Origin: Bryobacterales bacterium KBS 96
GTDB lineage: Bacteria > Acidobacteriota > Terriglobia > Bryobacterales > Bryobacteraceae
Length of the DNA: 64,000 nucleotides
NCBI GenBank assembly: GCA_000381625.1
Contig: KB906767.1
Span: forward strand, 3,243,304-3,307,303
Direction of reading: 5' to 3'
The translations under genes were made by a program, and so were the position numbers. Position 1 is the stretch's first letter, and each line of letters begins with the position of its first letter. This document shows positions 17,498 through 27,025 of this stretch, piece after piece. Under the pieces are notes generated by a model. It worked only from the letters and a program-made list of their open reading frames with translations, ran no database searches and was not told the origin of the DNA.

Positions 17498-20400
17498 TAG
17501 AAACGTAACCTCAAAAAAACATCCATCGAACGCATCGCTTTGGCTCCAGTGACAACTCCGGCATCTTCAGCATCGATAACAGTGACGACGTTGGAGAAGC
17601 TCGCTGAATTCGTCAGGTTTTGAACCTCCCACCGCAGCTCAAACTGGCAACGGTCATCTCTGCCGAAGTGCATGCGGCGCCCGAAGGAGGCGTTCACGGT
17701 AAAAAAGCCAGGTCCCACGATCGAGCCTCGGGCCGCATTGCCGAAGCTGTTGGCTTGCGGCAAGGAAAAAGCGGAAACGTCGAAGAAACGGTTGTTCGTC
17801 TGCTGACCGGCAGACAGATTGGGATTGCCAATCTGATCCGGACGTTGCGAGAAAAGAGGACCGACGCCATTCGTGTTCTGCGCGGTGATATAGGGCGTGA
17901 TGTGGTTCCCGCTGTTTACCAGCGTGTTCGCGCTCAACTGCCAGTTGCCAAGCAGTTTGGCGCCGATTCCGCTGCGCAGCCAGCGTCTGCGTCCGCCGAA
18001 CGGCAGGTCATAGTAGAACCAGGTGCGGAAGTCGTTACGGATGTCGAAATAGGAATTGCCCCGCTCCGCACTAAAGTTGTTGTAGTCCTGAACGAGACCG
18101 CTGACGTGGCCGACACCGATGATGCTGGCATTGTCGATCGAGTGGCCAAGAGTGTACAGAAAGAGAAAGCGCATGCCGTTGGACATCCGCTTCTGTACCC
18201 GGGCTTGGAAACCGTTATAAGTGGAATCAGCTCCTGACGTTTCATATTCGAATCCCGGGGCATTGGGGATGCGCCGGCGCTGGTCGGATCCAACAACGCT
18301 ACCGGGCGCGGCCTGGTTCGGATCTGCGAGAAGATCCAGGTGCGTGCCCTTTACTCCTGTATAGAGTAACTCGACCACATAACTTGACCCGAACTGTTGC
18401 TCGACGGAGAGGTTCCAGATCTGAGCGTAGCCGACCTTGTAATTCGGGTCCGCGCCGTAGATGTTATTGACGGCGTCGGGCGGAGAAGCGGGGAAGCCGT
18501 TCTGGAGCGTTAGTAGCTGCGCGGGCGACGTGACAAGCGTGCGCGATGTCGCCCACGGCGGCTGATTTAGCATTTCAGTAAAAAGGCTGTCGTAAATCGA
18601 CCCGTTATAGAACATTCCGTAACCGGCGCGCACCACCGGCCCGGCATGATCGAATGGCCTCCAGGCGATGCCTACGCGTGGAGCGAAGTCGGCATACCGA
18701 GTTCGGATTAGTGAATCGGGCAGAAGGGCCCCGAAGGGATTTGGCTGGCCCGGCACGGCCACAGCGACCTGAGTAACCCCGGAATTCATGAGTAAATTTG
18801 CAAGGTGATTGTTTTTTTCGGTAAATGGCGTACTCAGTTCATAGCGGACCCCATAATTGACCGAAAAGCGCGGCTTCACGCGCCAGTCGTCTTGCAGATA
18901 CGAGATGAACTGCCAGCTTCGACCGTAGTTGCTGTTCGTGCCGAATTGAACATTCGTGCTCTCGGGCAACCCGAGCAGAAAATCCGCAAAGTCCAGACCG
19001 GTAGCGGGGTTGCTCTTACCCGAGTCGTCAAGCTGGCTGGTCATCAGACCGGAGAACGAATACACGCCACGCGCCGTCGGATCGGTATAGGTATTCAATT
19101 GCCTGCGGCGTACCTCCGCGCCGGCGCTAATAGTGTGCCTCCGGAGCGTATAAGAAAGGCTGTCGGACGCACGCAGGGTCTGGTTGCGGACCAATAGTGC
19201 AGCCGGGTCCGCAAGTTCCGCGAAATTGGCGAACGTGATAAGCGGCACGCCGTAGTCGATAGGCGCTGTCGAGACGCCGGTGAAACCAGCCTGGGCGGCA
19301 ACATTATTCGTGAACGCATTTGTACTGAATATCTGGTTGCGGTTGCGGTTGAAATTAACTTTCGTCTCGTTGATCAGACGCGGAGTCCAGTTTTGCGTTA
19401 AGCCCAGCGTGATGTTCTGATCGCGGGTGGCCGCGTTCCCGGAAAGCGAGGGGAAACTGGTTATGGATGTGGCGCGGGCTTGTACGAGGTTATAGACGCC
19501 GAGGATATTGAAGCGCGGAGAGATGGAGTGCAGGAAACGGGCATTCACAATATCCGCCGAAGTAGGTACGCGAGCCTGACGTTGATAGTTCAGGATCGAA
19601 CCGGGGAGATTTGGCTCCGGAATCAAGGGCATCAGCTTCAATGCAGTGGAATCGAGACGCGAGGCTGGAATTGCACACCCGAACGGCTGGCGTGGCCCGT
19701 CCGGGCCTGTTAGAGGATCGAATAATTGACTTCCCCGATCGCAGAAATTGCCGGTGCGCTCCGGCACGCCTGGGACTGTTTCGAACAGATCGCTCGCATC
19801 CGTGCGGCGGTTGAGTTGGTAATTGACAAACCAGAACGTGCGATCCCTGCCGTCATACAGCTTGGGAATCGTGAGCGGCCCGCCTAAATTCATGCCGAAA
19901 CGCTCGTTGAAATGCGCAATTTTCGGCGCCGGCACACCAGTAAGAGCGTAGTTACGCGCGTCCCATGTGGAGGTGTCGTAGTAATTGTAAAGCGTAAGAT
20001 GAACTTGATTTGATCCCAGATGCTTGATCTTGTCCCGAATAGTTAAATCAACAACACCGCCTGTGAGGTTATCGGCGGGAGCGCCGTTGCTAAAAGGGCT
20101 CGCGTGCGCCAAGCCTTTCGCGCTTTTGGAATGGCCTCCGTGGCTATGATGTTTGCCGGATTTATTACTCGTGTTATCGGTGGACATAGCATCGTCGTTA
20201 TCGCTCGGATCTGCGAGCCCGGCCGTTGAACCACGTCCGACAGCGCCGCTGATCAGATACGAGTCGGCCGAAAGAGTTTGGGTGTTTTGGCTGGCCGAAG
20301 GCGGCGTCAAAACTGCGGCCTGCTGACCTGGATCTGAGTTGGCCATGAGGATTCCGGTTGGCTCCACCTGCTCGAAACCGTCGCTATTGCCTTTGCGGCG

Positions 20401-21027
20401 GCCAGCCTTGGTGGAGTTGCTATCACCCGCGCGATCGGGAATGCCAGCCTTGCGAGTGTGATGTCTCCTGGTGGCTTGGGGCTCGCCATTGGATTCTCGA
20501 GCCGGCTCCACGATTGGTGAGTTATTTGCCGATTCTACTTTTTCTTTGGGGCCCGATGGCTTAGAAGAAACATTTACATCCGCTGGCGTTCCGATAGATG
20601 TGCGACGGCTGAGCGTGAGCTCGACTTTTCGCGGAACCGCTGATTGAGCGGGGCCGGTCCCGACCTCGGTTTGCCAGAGCGCAGCTCCTAAGCCGATCTG
20701 GTGCGCCTCAATGCGATACCGGCCGGCGGAAAGACCGGGCACACAGAAATTGCCTGTCTCATCCGTCGAGGTTTCCCAGATATTTCCCGCCGGCAAACGT
20801 GACAGACGAACCGCCGCGCCAGGAACGGCGAGACCTTCCGAAGTGCGCACAACTCCACAGATTCGTAATGCGGCGCCTGTTTCGCGTGCCGCAGCGGTCC
20901 CCTGGCGCGAAGGAGTAGCGCGCGAGGAAGTAGCGGACGGTGTGGGCGGTGCCGTCTGCGCGATCGCCCACATGGGAGCAAACAGCCCGGCAACAAAGCA
21001 ACTGAAAATGAGGGCAACCTTTTGCAT
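17497..21027 (-). CDS. Oar-like TonB-dependent receptor with carboxypeptidase-regulatory domain
   Basis: A 1176-residue outer-membrane protein. A signal peptide (~1-24) is followed by a carboxypeptidase-regulatory-like beta domain (~52-138: ICGVVRTSEGLAVPGAAVRL). A long low-complexity linker rich in Ser, His and Lys (~145-330, with GKHHSHGGHSKSAKG) leads to a C-terminal beta-barrel ending in MDVFLRLRF (terminal Phe for barrel insertion). It resembles Oar/SusC-like receptors of Acidobacteria. The plug domain between linker and barrel is weakly conserved. It probably imports or anchors large molecules, but the substrate is unknown. It sits 32 bases after the phosphatase gene and overlaps the VWFA gene. 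Confidence 0.9.
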   Translation of the reverse strand: MQKVALIFSCFVAGLFAPMWAIAQTAPPTPSATSSRATPSRQGTAAARETGAALRICGVVRTSEGLAVPGAAVRLSRLPAGNIWETSTDETGNFCVPGLSAGRYRIEAHQIGLGAALWQTEVGTGPAQSAVPRKVELTLSRRTSIGTPADVNVSSKPSGPKEKVESANNSPIVEPARESNGEPQATRRHHTRKAGIPDRAGDSNSTKAGRRKGNSDGFEQVEPTGILMANSDPGQQAAVLTPPSASQNTQTLSADSYLISGAVGRGSTAGLADPSDNDDAMSTDNTSNKSGKHHSHGGHSKSAKGLAHASPFSNGAPADNLTGGVVDLTIRDKIKHLGSNQVHLTLYNYYDTSTWDARNYALTGVPAPKIAHFNERFGMNLGGPLTIPKLYDGRDRTFWFVNYQLNRRTDASDLFETVPGVPERTGNFCDRGSQLFDPLTGPDGPRQPFGCAIPASRLDSTALKLMPLIPEPNLPGSILNYQRQARVPTSADIVNARFLHSISPRFNILGVYNLVQARATSITSFPSLSGNAATRDQNITLGLTQNWTPRLINETKVNFNRNRNQIFSTNAFTNNVAAQAGFTGVSTAPIDYGVPLITFANFAELADPAALLVRNQTLRASDSLSYTLRRHTISAGAEVRRRQLNTYTDPTARGVYSFSGLMTSQLDDSGKSNPATGLDFADFLLGLPESTNVQFGTNSNYGRSWQFISYLQDDWRVKPRFSVNYGVRYELSTPFTEKNNHLANLLMNSGVTQVAVAVPGQPNPFGALLPDSLIRTRYADFAPRVGIAWRPFDHAGPVVRAGYGMFYNGSIYDSLFTEMLNQPPWATSRTLVTSPAQLLTLQNGFPASPPDAVNNIYGADPNYKVGYAQIWNLSVEQQFGSSYVVELLYTGVKGTHLDLLADPNQAAPGSVVGSDQRRRIPNAPGFEYETSGADSTYNGFQARVQKRMSNGMRFLFLYTLGHSIDNASIIGVGHVSGLVQDYNNFSAERGNSYFDIRNDFRTWFYYDLPFGGRRRWLRSGIGAKLLGNWQLSANTLVNSGNHITPYITAQNTNGVGPLFSQRPDQIGNPNLSAGQQTNNRFFDVSAFSLPQANSFGNAARGSIVGPGFFTVNASFGRRMHFGRDDRCQFELRWEVQNLTNSASFSNVVTVIDAEDAGVVTGAKAMRSMDVFLRLRF

Positions 21028-21059
21028 ATTTCACCTCTTAGCGAACATCCGATCTCCCG

Positions 21060-21653
21060 CTAGCGGTCCACCTTGAAACTGCCGGGCGGATGAGCCTTTG
21101 CCCAAGCGCGAAGCCACGCCATTCTTGCAGCGGAAAGCTGCTTGCCATCGCGGTATTGGCGGGCTTCGTCAAGAGCGCTATCGAGCGACCAACCATCAAT
21201 CGAATAGCGAGCCAGGGCGGCCATCAGCCCGGTACGGCTTCGCCCGGCGGCGCAGTGAATGTGCACGGGTTGATTCGCCGGGTCTTGAATAAACTTCAGA
21301 TATTCGACCGCTTGTTTTTCCGTGGGCATGATGGAACCGGTGAGCGGTATTCGCATCACGTTTTTGAAACCAAATTTCCGATAATTAACCTCGTGCTCGG
21401 TGCGGAAGGTGACAATGCTTCGAACGCCCTGCTCTCGAAGCCAAATCCACCCCTGCTCATCGCGCGGGAGGCCGGAACGGGTAAGTTCGTGCGGCCAAAT
21501 TACTCCATAGTTTCTTAGCGGTGCATCCTTGAAGAGATCCTTCTGGGCTGCGCGCAACTGCGCCACGGTAGGCCCAATGGTCGCGAGGAGCGCGAGCGCC
21601 AAACTCGCGCATGTTCGGAGCGATCCGATTCGGCCTATGTTCATACCCCGCAT
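21060..21653 (-). CDS. Secreted dual-specificity/tyrosine-phosphatase-like protein
   Basis: A 197-residue protein with a hydrophobic leader (~9-31, ...LALALLATIGPTVAQ) and the cysteine-phosphatase signature HCAAGRSRTG (Cys134, Arg140), the P-loop of DSP/PTP enzymes. An Asp about 30 residues before the Cys, expected for the general acid, is not obvious. The leader implies a periplasmic site, where substrates may be phospho-sugars, phosphoinositides or phospholipids as easily as proteins. The ATG at 21653 has AAGGA 6 bases upstream. It is the sixth gene of the GH57 run, after an ABC exporter and before the TonB receptor. In this context it might remove phosphates added by the linked kinase-like proteins (inference). 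Confidence 0.85.
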   Translation of the reverse strand: MRGMNIGRIGSLRTCASLALALLATIGPTVAQLRAAQKDLFKDAPLRNYGVIWPHELTRSGLPRDEQGWIWLREQGVRSIVTFRTEHEVNYRKFGFKNVMRIPLTGSIMPTEKQAVEYLKFIQDPANQPVHIHCAAGRSRTGLMAALARYSIDGWSLDSALDEARQYRDGKQLSAARMAWLRAWAKAHPPGSFKVDR

Positions 21654-21685
21654 CTCTCTTCCTTTCTTCGAGTCATCGAGACTGT

Positions 21686-23542
21686 CTAACAGGTTTGGTT
21701 GGGCAACTCCACTTGAAGCGAATAAACTCTGCGGTAGGCGCCGTTGTGCGCGAGGAGTTCGTCATGACGGCCGGCTTCGATTACCTTTCCGTTTTCAATG
21801 ACCACGATCTTGTCGGCGCGGCGTATCGTCGAGAAGCGGTGTGCCACCACGAATATCGTGCGGCCTTCGGCCACGTTTTCGAGCGCCTCCTGGATGACCT
21901 GCTCGGACTCGGAATCCAGATGCGATGTGGCCTCGTCGAAAATCATGATGCGTGGATTGCGCAGAATCGCTCGCGCGATGGCGATGCGCTGCCGCTGACC
22001 GCCGGATAGCTGTAAACCACGCTCGCCTACTTCAGTCAGATAGCCATCGGACGATGCGGAGAGAAAATCGTGTGCGTACGCGGCTCGCGCGGCCTGGACA
22101 ATTTCCATGTCACTGGCATCCGGGCTGGCGTAAGCGATGTTTTCGCGGGCCGCGCCGGAGAATAGGAAAATTTCCTGGGAAACAATGCCGATCTGCCGGC
22201 GGAGTTGCTGCAACGGAATTCGATTAAGTGGGACGCCGTCGATCAGGATGCGCCCCGATGTGGGCTCGTAAAAGCGCAATAACAGATTGACTATGGTCGT
22301 TTTGCCGCCGCCGCTCGGACCAACCAGGGCAACCACTTCGCCGGGCTTCACGTGCAGGCAGAAATTTTTAAGCACCGGATGGCCAGGGTCATAGCCGAAG
22401 CTCACGTTCTCAAACCGGATATCGCCCGATTGGGGCAGAGAACCAGGTTCGGAATCGCCATGGGCCAGTGCTCCGGATAACCCCGGCTCTCTAAGCTGCT
22501 CGGCACCGCCGGCGGTTTCCGGCTGTATGTCCATCACCTCAAACACGCGGTCGCCGGCGGCAAGGATCTTCTGCATCGAAAGGTTCATCTTGCTGAGGGC
22601 CTTCACCGGGCTGTACAGCTTGCTTGTGTAGGTAAAAAAGGCGACCAGCCCTCCGACGGTGAGCGCGTTCCCCGCGACCACCCAGGGCGGCGCAAACCAA
22701 ACGACTATCAACGTGCCGGTAAATACGCAAAACTCGACGCTTGACGAGTAGATAGCCGAGAGCGTTTTTAGCCGCACGCGGCCGCTCAGCAGTTCCTTGC
22801 ATTTCCCGGAGAAACGATCCAGTTCAAACTTTTCGCCGCAGAAGGCCTTTACGACGCGAACGCCGCCGATGGCCTCTTCGGCCAAACTTGCCATATCGCC
22901 ATTGATATTCCGCACGCCGCGCGAAAACCGTTTCACCGGTTTGCGGAAGAAGAACACGGAACAGGCGAGCGCGATTACCGTCGGCAAAAGGAACAATGTG
23001 AGCCTGGTGCTTACCGCAAACATTGCCGCCAGTGTCCCTGCCAGCGTAATGAACTGCGATCCGATATTTTGCGTCAGCGTATCCAGAAAGCTTTCGACGG
23101 TATCGATGTCGCCGGTGACACGAGCGAGCAAGTCTCCTGTGCGGCCACGATCGAAAAAGCTCACGGGCAGTGCCATCGTGTGCTCGTAGAGATCGCAACG
23201 GATTCGACTGACAAGGCGCTGGTTCCCGAGTTCCTGTAAGACGTCCGCTCCAAAATCGAGAATCTGCTGGCCGACGAAGCAGATTGTGAGCAGCAGAATG
23301 ACAAAAGGAAGCCGGCTGAGATCCTGTTTCCGGATGACGAGATCAAAAAGTTGAAAACCGATAATCCAGGGCCTGGCAAGATCCAGCAGCGCGCTGCCGA
23401 CAATGCAGAACTCCAGAGTCGCCAAGATTGGCCATACGCGGGCCGCGTAGCCGAACAGGCGCAGGAATGTGCCTCGCCGTGCCTTACGTCGGCTGCGGCC
23501 GCGCGGCTTCTCTTCATTCCGGGCTTTGGCATCGGTGTTCAT
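21686..23542 (-). CDS. ABC exporter, fused permease and ATPase (MsbA/BmrA type)
   Basis: A 618-residue half-transporter. Six membrane segments (~30-330) are followed by a nucleotide-binding domain (~385-618) with Walker A GPSGGGKTT, signature LSGGQRQRIAIARA and Walker B IMIFDEATSHLD, so it should be active. The basic start KARNEEKPRGRSRRKARRGT is followed by an ordinary membrane domain. A longer than usual Gly/Glu-rich linker (~345-385) joins the two halves. Exporters of this class flip lipids, glycolipids or peptides. Its start overlaps the stop of the third kinase-like gene (ATGA), so they are translated together; that suggests it moves a product which that protein modifies (inference). Confidence 0.95.
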   Translation of the reverse strand: MNTDAKARNEEKPRGRSRRKARRGTFLRLFGYAARVWPILATLEFCIVGSALLDLARPWIIGFQLFDLVIRKQDLSRLPFVILLLTICFVGQQILDFGADVLQELGNQRLVSRIRCDLYEHTMALPVSFFDRGRTGDLLARVTGDIDTVESFLDTLTQNIGSQFITLAGTLAAMFAVSTRLTLFLLPTVIALACSVFFFRKPVKRFSRGVRNINGDMASLAEEAIGGVRVVKAFCGEKFELDRFSGKCKELLSGRVRLKTLSAIYSSSVEFCVFTGTLIVVWFAPPWVVAGNALTVGGLVAFFTYTSKLYSPVKALSKMNLSMQKILAAGDRVFEVMDIQPETAGGAEQLREPGLSGALAHGDSEPGSLPQSGDIRFENVSFGYDPGHPVLKNFCLHVKPGEVVALVGPSGGGKTTIVNLLLRFYEPTSGRILIDGVPLNRIPLQQLRRQIGIVSQEIFLFSGAARENIAYASPDASDMEIVQAARAAYAHDFLSASSDGYLTEVGERGLQLSGGQRQRIAIARAILRNPRIMIFDEATSHLDSESEQVIQEALENVAEGRTIFVVAHRFSTIRRADKIVVIENGKVIEAGRHDELLAHNGAYRRVYSLQVELPNQTC

Positions 23543-24609
23543 CGGCTGAAATCCAAAGCGCGCGAGATTTCGCTCACGTAAAACGGCATCAGCTCTTCCC
23601 AGCTCCGCGTGCCTTTAGCGCGGCCCTGCTTCAATCCGCCGAGAAAACTGTGAAACACAAAAGCAGCCCAGTAACAGCCCAGGCTCGCCGCGGCTTCGGG
23701 AATCTCAGCGAGATATGTGCTGAGAAAGGCTGCTGTCGCGTTTTCGGCGCGGCCCATATCAAAACCTTCTTTGAAGGCAGTCAGCCGTAGAACGCGCACG
23801 AATTCGGCGGCATCCTTGGCGGGGTCGGAAAGCCGGCAGCGGTCAAGATCGATTACGGCGATTGCGTCCGCACTCACGAATATGTGGTCGTGATGGTATC
23901 GGCCGTGAGTGAAAACGAATCGCCTGGGTTCCGGCAGCTTCGCGATACGTTTCTCGAGCATGTTCATCAACTCGCGGATGGCGTCGAGCTTTTCCGGGCG
24001 AACCGCCACGGCCTTGATCAGGCGGGTCGCCATTCGAAAAAGCTTCAGCGACTCCCAATCCGAATCCGGAGAACCTGTCGTTAGCGAAGACCGGTGCATG
24101 GCGGCGAGCCATTTAGCCGCCTCTCGGCTGCCTGCAACCAGATCCACTGCGGCGTGCCCGTCGAATGCGGCGCCGAGCGCGATTCCTGGCACGCACCGCA
24201 TGAGAAGCAGATTGTGATCGGTGAGAAAGCCAATCGGTTGCGGCACACGGTAATAGGCGGAGGCGTTGAACCCGGATTCCCAGAGCGCGCGATTAATCTC
24301 GTGACAGTGTGGGCCGAGATCGTCGGAGTAGAGTTTAGCGAAAAAAACATCCTCCGGCCCGAAGTCATACCGGAGCGTGAGGCGGCCAGTTCCGGTATTC
24401 TGAACGACATTCGAACGGCAGTTCGTGCAATGGCCGTTCCGTTCCATGCGAATCAGCGGAACAATTTGAGTTCCGATGAATTCCGGGGTAGTGAAGTCTG
24501 CGGCCTTCCGCGCAAGCCCTTCTCTATCGAACGATGCGGTAGCGAGCGGAGCCGGCGGCAGCGCCAACCGCCGCGTGAGAAATGAGGTTGTCTGACCAGT
24601 GGCGCCCAT
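23539..24609 (-). CDS. APH-fold phosphotransferase-like protein 3 (HGR variant)
   Basis: A 356-residue protein of the aminoglycoside/choline phosphotransferase fold. The catalytic loop, normally HGDxxxxN, reads HGRYHHDH (235-242): Arg replaces the catalytic-base Asp and His replaces Asn. The metal-binding Asp survives in AVIDLDRC (Asp254), as does the downstream LSDPAKDAAEFVR. A CTNC pair near residue 61 is unusual. The change suggests a pseudokinase or a shifted mechanism. It overlaps the ABC exporter start by four bases and follows the HGQ paralogue by 38, in a tandem of three. The ATG has AGGGA 6 bases upstream. Confidence 0.8.
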   Translation of the reverse strand: MGATGQTTSFLTRRLALPPAPLATASFDREGLARKAADFTTPEFIGTQIVPLIRMERNGHCTNCRSNVVQNTGTGRLTLRYDFGPEDVFFAKLYSDDLGPHCHEINRALWESGFNASAYYRVPQPIGFLTDHNLLLMRCVPGIALGAAFDGHAAVDLVAGSREAAKWLAAMHRSSLTTGSPDSDWESLKLFRMATRLIKAVAVRPEKLDAIRELMNMLEKRIAKLPEPRRFVFTHGRYHHDHIFVSADAIAVIDLDRCRLSDPAKDAAEFVRVLRLTAFKEGFDMGRAENATAAFLSTYLAEIPEAAASLGCYWAAFVFHSFLGGLKQGRAKGTRSWEELMPFYVSEISRALDFSR

Positions 24610-24647
24610 TGCATATCCCTTCGTTGCCGCGATATCGCTTACCGGCG

Positions 24648-25682
24648 TTAGGCGGCGGCGGTCTGGACTGACCGTGCGCGCGTCGCCGTCTCGAACTCCG
24701 CGATATACAGTTCGCCGATCGCTTGCCGCTTCTCCTCGTTCACTTTCCTGCTCTTCAAGAGCTTCGCCAACGCTTTGAACGCCAGTAGCGCACGGAAGTA
24801 ATCCAGATTTTCAAGATTCGAATCTGCAATCCGGCGGTATTCGGCAACAAACTCCCCGGCAAGTTGCTCGGCCCGCTGCGCATCTCCGCTCTCCTCTAAA
24901 CAATTCTTCTTCAGAGCATGGACAAAGCGCGCGACGTCCTTGGCCGGATCGGACAAGCAAATCTTTTCAATGTCAATGACGGTTGCGCGGTTGGACTCGA
25001 TAAAGACATGCGCGGCGCGGAACTGCCCGTGTACCGGCGTCGGCCGCACCGAAATATTGCTCCTCGGCGCGACGGTGTGCAGATCGTGAAGCATGCCAAT
25101 GAAAAAGGAGGCGCAGCCCGGGCACTCGGCCGCGACTTTTGCGAGCGCGTCGGCAATATCCAGAATTTCCATTCCCTCGCACGGGGATTGGATCGGAAGA
25201 CCATGAATGTCGGCGGCGTGAAACTTCACCAGCCAGCGGGCGGCTGCGCGAATTGCAGGAAGGACCTCATCGAGCGGCGCCGCGGCGGCCAAGTCACTCA
25301 ACGGCGTGCCGGCGGCCCTCCGCATCAGCAACATATTCGCTTCCTCAACGAAGATCAGCGGCTCGGGAATCTCGAGCCCGGAGCCGGCAGCAAAGCCGTT
25401 TTTCCAAAGATAGGCAAGCGAATCATAGGTTTCGCGCCCCAGCAACCGGTCAAAATAGGCCTTGCCATAGACCACGGCGCCGTCGTCGGAGACATAGCGC
25501 AGCGTGATCCGGTCAGTGGCTTTAGATCGAACAACTTCGACGTTCCAACCCGACGGCCTCCAAGCGCCGTTAAACTTCATCTCCAGCGATGCTATGTATT
25601 GCGCGGCGATATCGTGGTTGGCGAAGACCTCCGCTTCGCGCTGTTTCCAATTCAGCCGTTCGAATCTGGTTCCAGGTCGCAT
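24648..25682 (-). CDS. APH-fold phosphotransferase-like protein 2 (HGQ variant)
   Basis: A 344-residue paralogue of its two neighbours. The catalytic loop is PVHGQFRAAH (HGQ 218-220), with Gln in place of the Asp base. The metal Asp is kept in ATVIDIEK (Asp237), followed by LSDPAKDVARF. The N-lobe motif YGKAYFDRLLGRETYDSLAY and the family-like PEPLIFVEEANMLLMRRAAG (PEP plus hinge) are visible. I chose ATG 25682 rather than a longer upstream start because a GGGAG site precedes it and homology begins there. It is 26 bases after paralogue 1. Phosphotransfer is doubtful because of the lost Asp. Confidence 0.8.
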   Translation of the reverse strand: MRPGTRFERLNWKQREAEVFANHDIAAQYIASLEMKFNGAWRPSGWNVEVVRSKATDRITLRYVSDDGAVVYGKAYFDRLLGRETYDSLAYLWKNGFAAGSGLEIPEPLIFVEEANMLLMRRAAGTPLSDLAAAAPLDEVLPAIRAAARWLVKFHAADIHGLPIQSPCEGMEILDIADALAKVAAECPGCASFFIGMLHDLHTVAPRSNISVRPTPVHGQFRAAHVFIESNRATVIDIEKICLSDPAKDVARFVHALKKNCLEESGDAQRAEQLAGEFVAEYRRIADSNLENLDYFRALLAFKALAKLLKSRKVNEEKRQAIGELYIAEFETATRARSVQTAAA

Positions 25683-25708
25683 CGTTGTGTTTCTCCCAAA
25701 TGAATTTT

Positions 25709-27025
25709 CTAGGCTGACGCAGCTTGGCCGGCTTCTAGAGCAGTGGTGAATTCGGCCGCGCACGACGCCGCTTCGCGCACGCAGTTCGCGTACATTGCGA
25801 GGCGATCCGAATCGGTGACTTTCAGGACGCTGGCGACATAATAAAGCGCTTCGATGCTAGCCAGCGTCGCGTACGGAGCTATCCGCCCAGCAATGATCGC
25901 CGCCTGCATACGAGGGATCGCGCGAAAATAGCTTGTAAGGAAAGCGTAGATTTCCCGATTCGCGGCGTCCGGTGAACGGCCCGAGAGACCCGCCATCGTG
26001 CGCATGTGCGCGATGAAGGAGCCCAAATCCCGGGCGGGATCGCCCACGCAAAATCGTTCGAAGTCGATCACCGTGATACATGCCTTGTCCACAAAAATGT
26101 GGTCTGGATGGAAATCGCCGTGCACCATCGCGGCCGGCACATCTTGAAAGCCGGCGAAGGCTTGCTCGACGACAGCGGCTCGCTCAAGCAGTTCGCCCGC
26201 GAATCCCGGTTGGTCCGCTCTGAGCGCCGCGACATGAACTCGAAGCACAGTAGTATCGTCCGCATAGGCGCACGCCTGGGTCGATGCCATTGGGAGACTG
26301 TGCAGCTTCGCCAGCCAAAGACCCGTCATGCGCATGTGTCTGAGCGAGGCTTCGCTGGCTCTTCCCAGATAGGTGCGGAGTTTCGAGCCGCGCGCTCTAC
26401 CCTGCAGAATCAGGCTGAGGTCGGGGAAGTGCTGAACCGGCTCCGGAATCTTGAACTGTTCGTCCCGGCCGAAACCTCTGTCCCAGAGCAGTCGCATGGC
26501 TTCGAATTCCCTGATCGCCTTTCCGGCGGCGCTCGTGGTATCCCGCTTGCAAACGAGCGCGATCGAACTCTGCTTGCCTGTGAGCGGGTTGGCTGCAACG
26601 ATCTCGAACGAGAACACATGACGGCTGCCGGGCCGGCGGCGCATCGCCCGCACATCGAAGCTCTCGATTGTGAAGCCCTCGGCGAAAGTCATGCCCAGCC
26701 GCGAACGGAAACTCGGATCGCCTATTTGCTGGCGTATGGAAACCGCGCCGGCGATTAGCCCCAGCAGTGGCAATGTAAATAGCAATAGCAGCGCCGGCAT
26801 GTGGGCGTGCGCGACATGAGATCGGGCGGCCACGTGGACGGCATTATGGAGGTGCGGCAGGATGCGTGCGTGAGGTACAAACCTCAGGGCCACTGCGGCG
26901 AGACCAATGATAATCGCCTCAATTTGCACGGACCGGCACTGCGCGAGCACACCGAATTTCGTTGTGGCCCGTGTAGCCACAGAACCGGAACCATTGAACG
27001 ACGAAGCTGATCCAGTTGTCCTCAT
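25709..27025 (-). CDS. Membrane-anchored APH-fold phosphotransferase-like protein 1 (HGD intact)
   Basis: A 438-residue protein. Two N-terminal membrane segments (~35-52 and ~77-97) tie an APH-like kinase domain (~110-435) to the inner membrane. The catalytic loop is VHGDFHPDH (HGD 302-304), with His instead of the usual Asn. Metal Asp321 (VIDFERF) and VGDPARDLGSF are present. It is thus the only one of three tandem paralogues with the standard catalytic Asp, and the only one with membrane anchors. The ATG overlaps the GH57 stop (ATGA). The substrate could be a sugar, lipid head group or small metabolite; aminoglycoside resistance is not supported. Confidence 0.82.
   Translation of the reverse strand: MRTTGSASSFNGSGSVATRATTKFGVLAQCRSVQIEAIIIGLAAVALRFVPHARILPHLHNAVHVAARSHVAHAHMPALLLLFTLPLLGLIAGAVSIRQQIGDPSFRSRLGMTFAEGFTIESFDVRAMRRRPGSRHVFSFEIVAANPLTGKQSSIALVCKRDTTSAAGKAIREFEAMRLLWDRGFGRDEQFKIPEPVQHFPDLSLILQGRARGSKLRTYLGRASEASLRHMRMTGLWLAKLHSLPMASTQACAYADDTTVLRVHVAALRADQPGFAGELLERAAVVEQAFAGFQDVPAAMVHGDFHPDHIFVDKACITVIDFERFCVGDPARDLGSFIAHMRTMAGLSGRSPDAANREIYAFLTSYFRAIPRMQAAIIAGRIAPYATLASIEALYYVASVLKVTDSDRLAMYANCVREAASCAAEFTTALEAGQAASA

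Noticed and set aside
23539-27025. Aminoglycoside resistance cluster
   Set aside because: The three proteins share only the fold; loss of HGD in two and the operon context argue against antibiotic modification.
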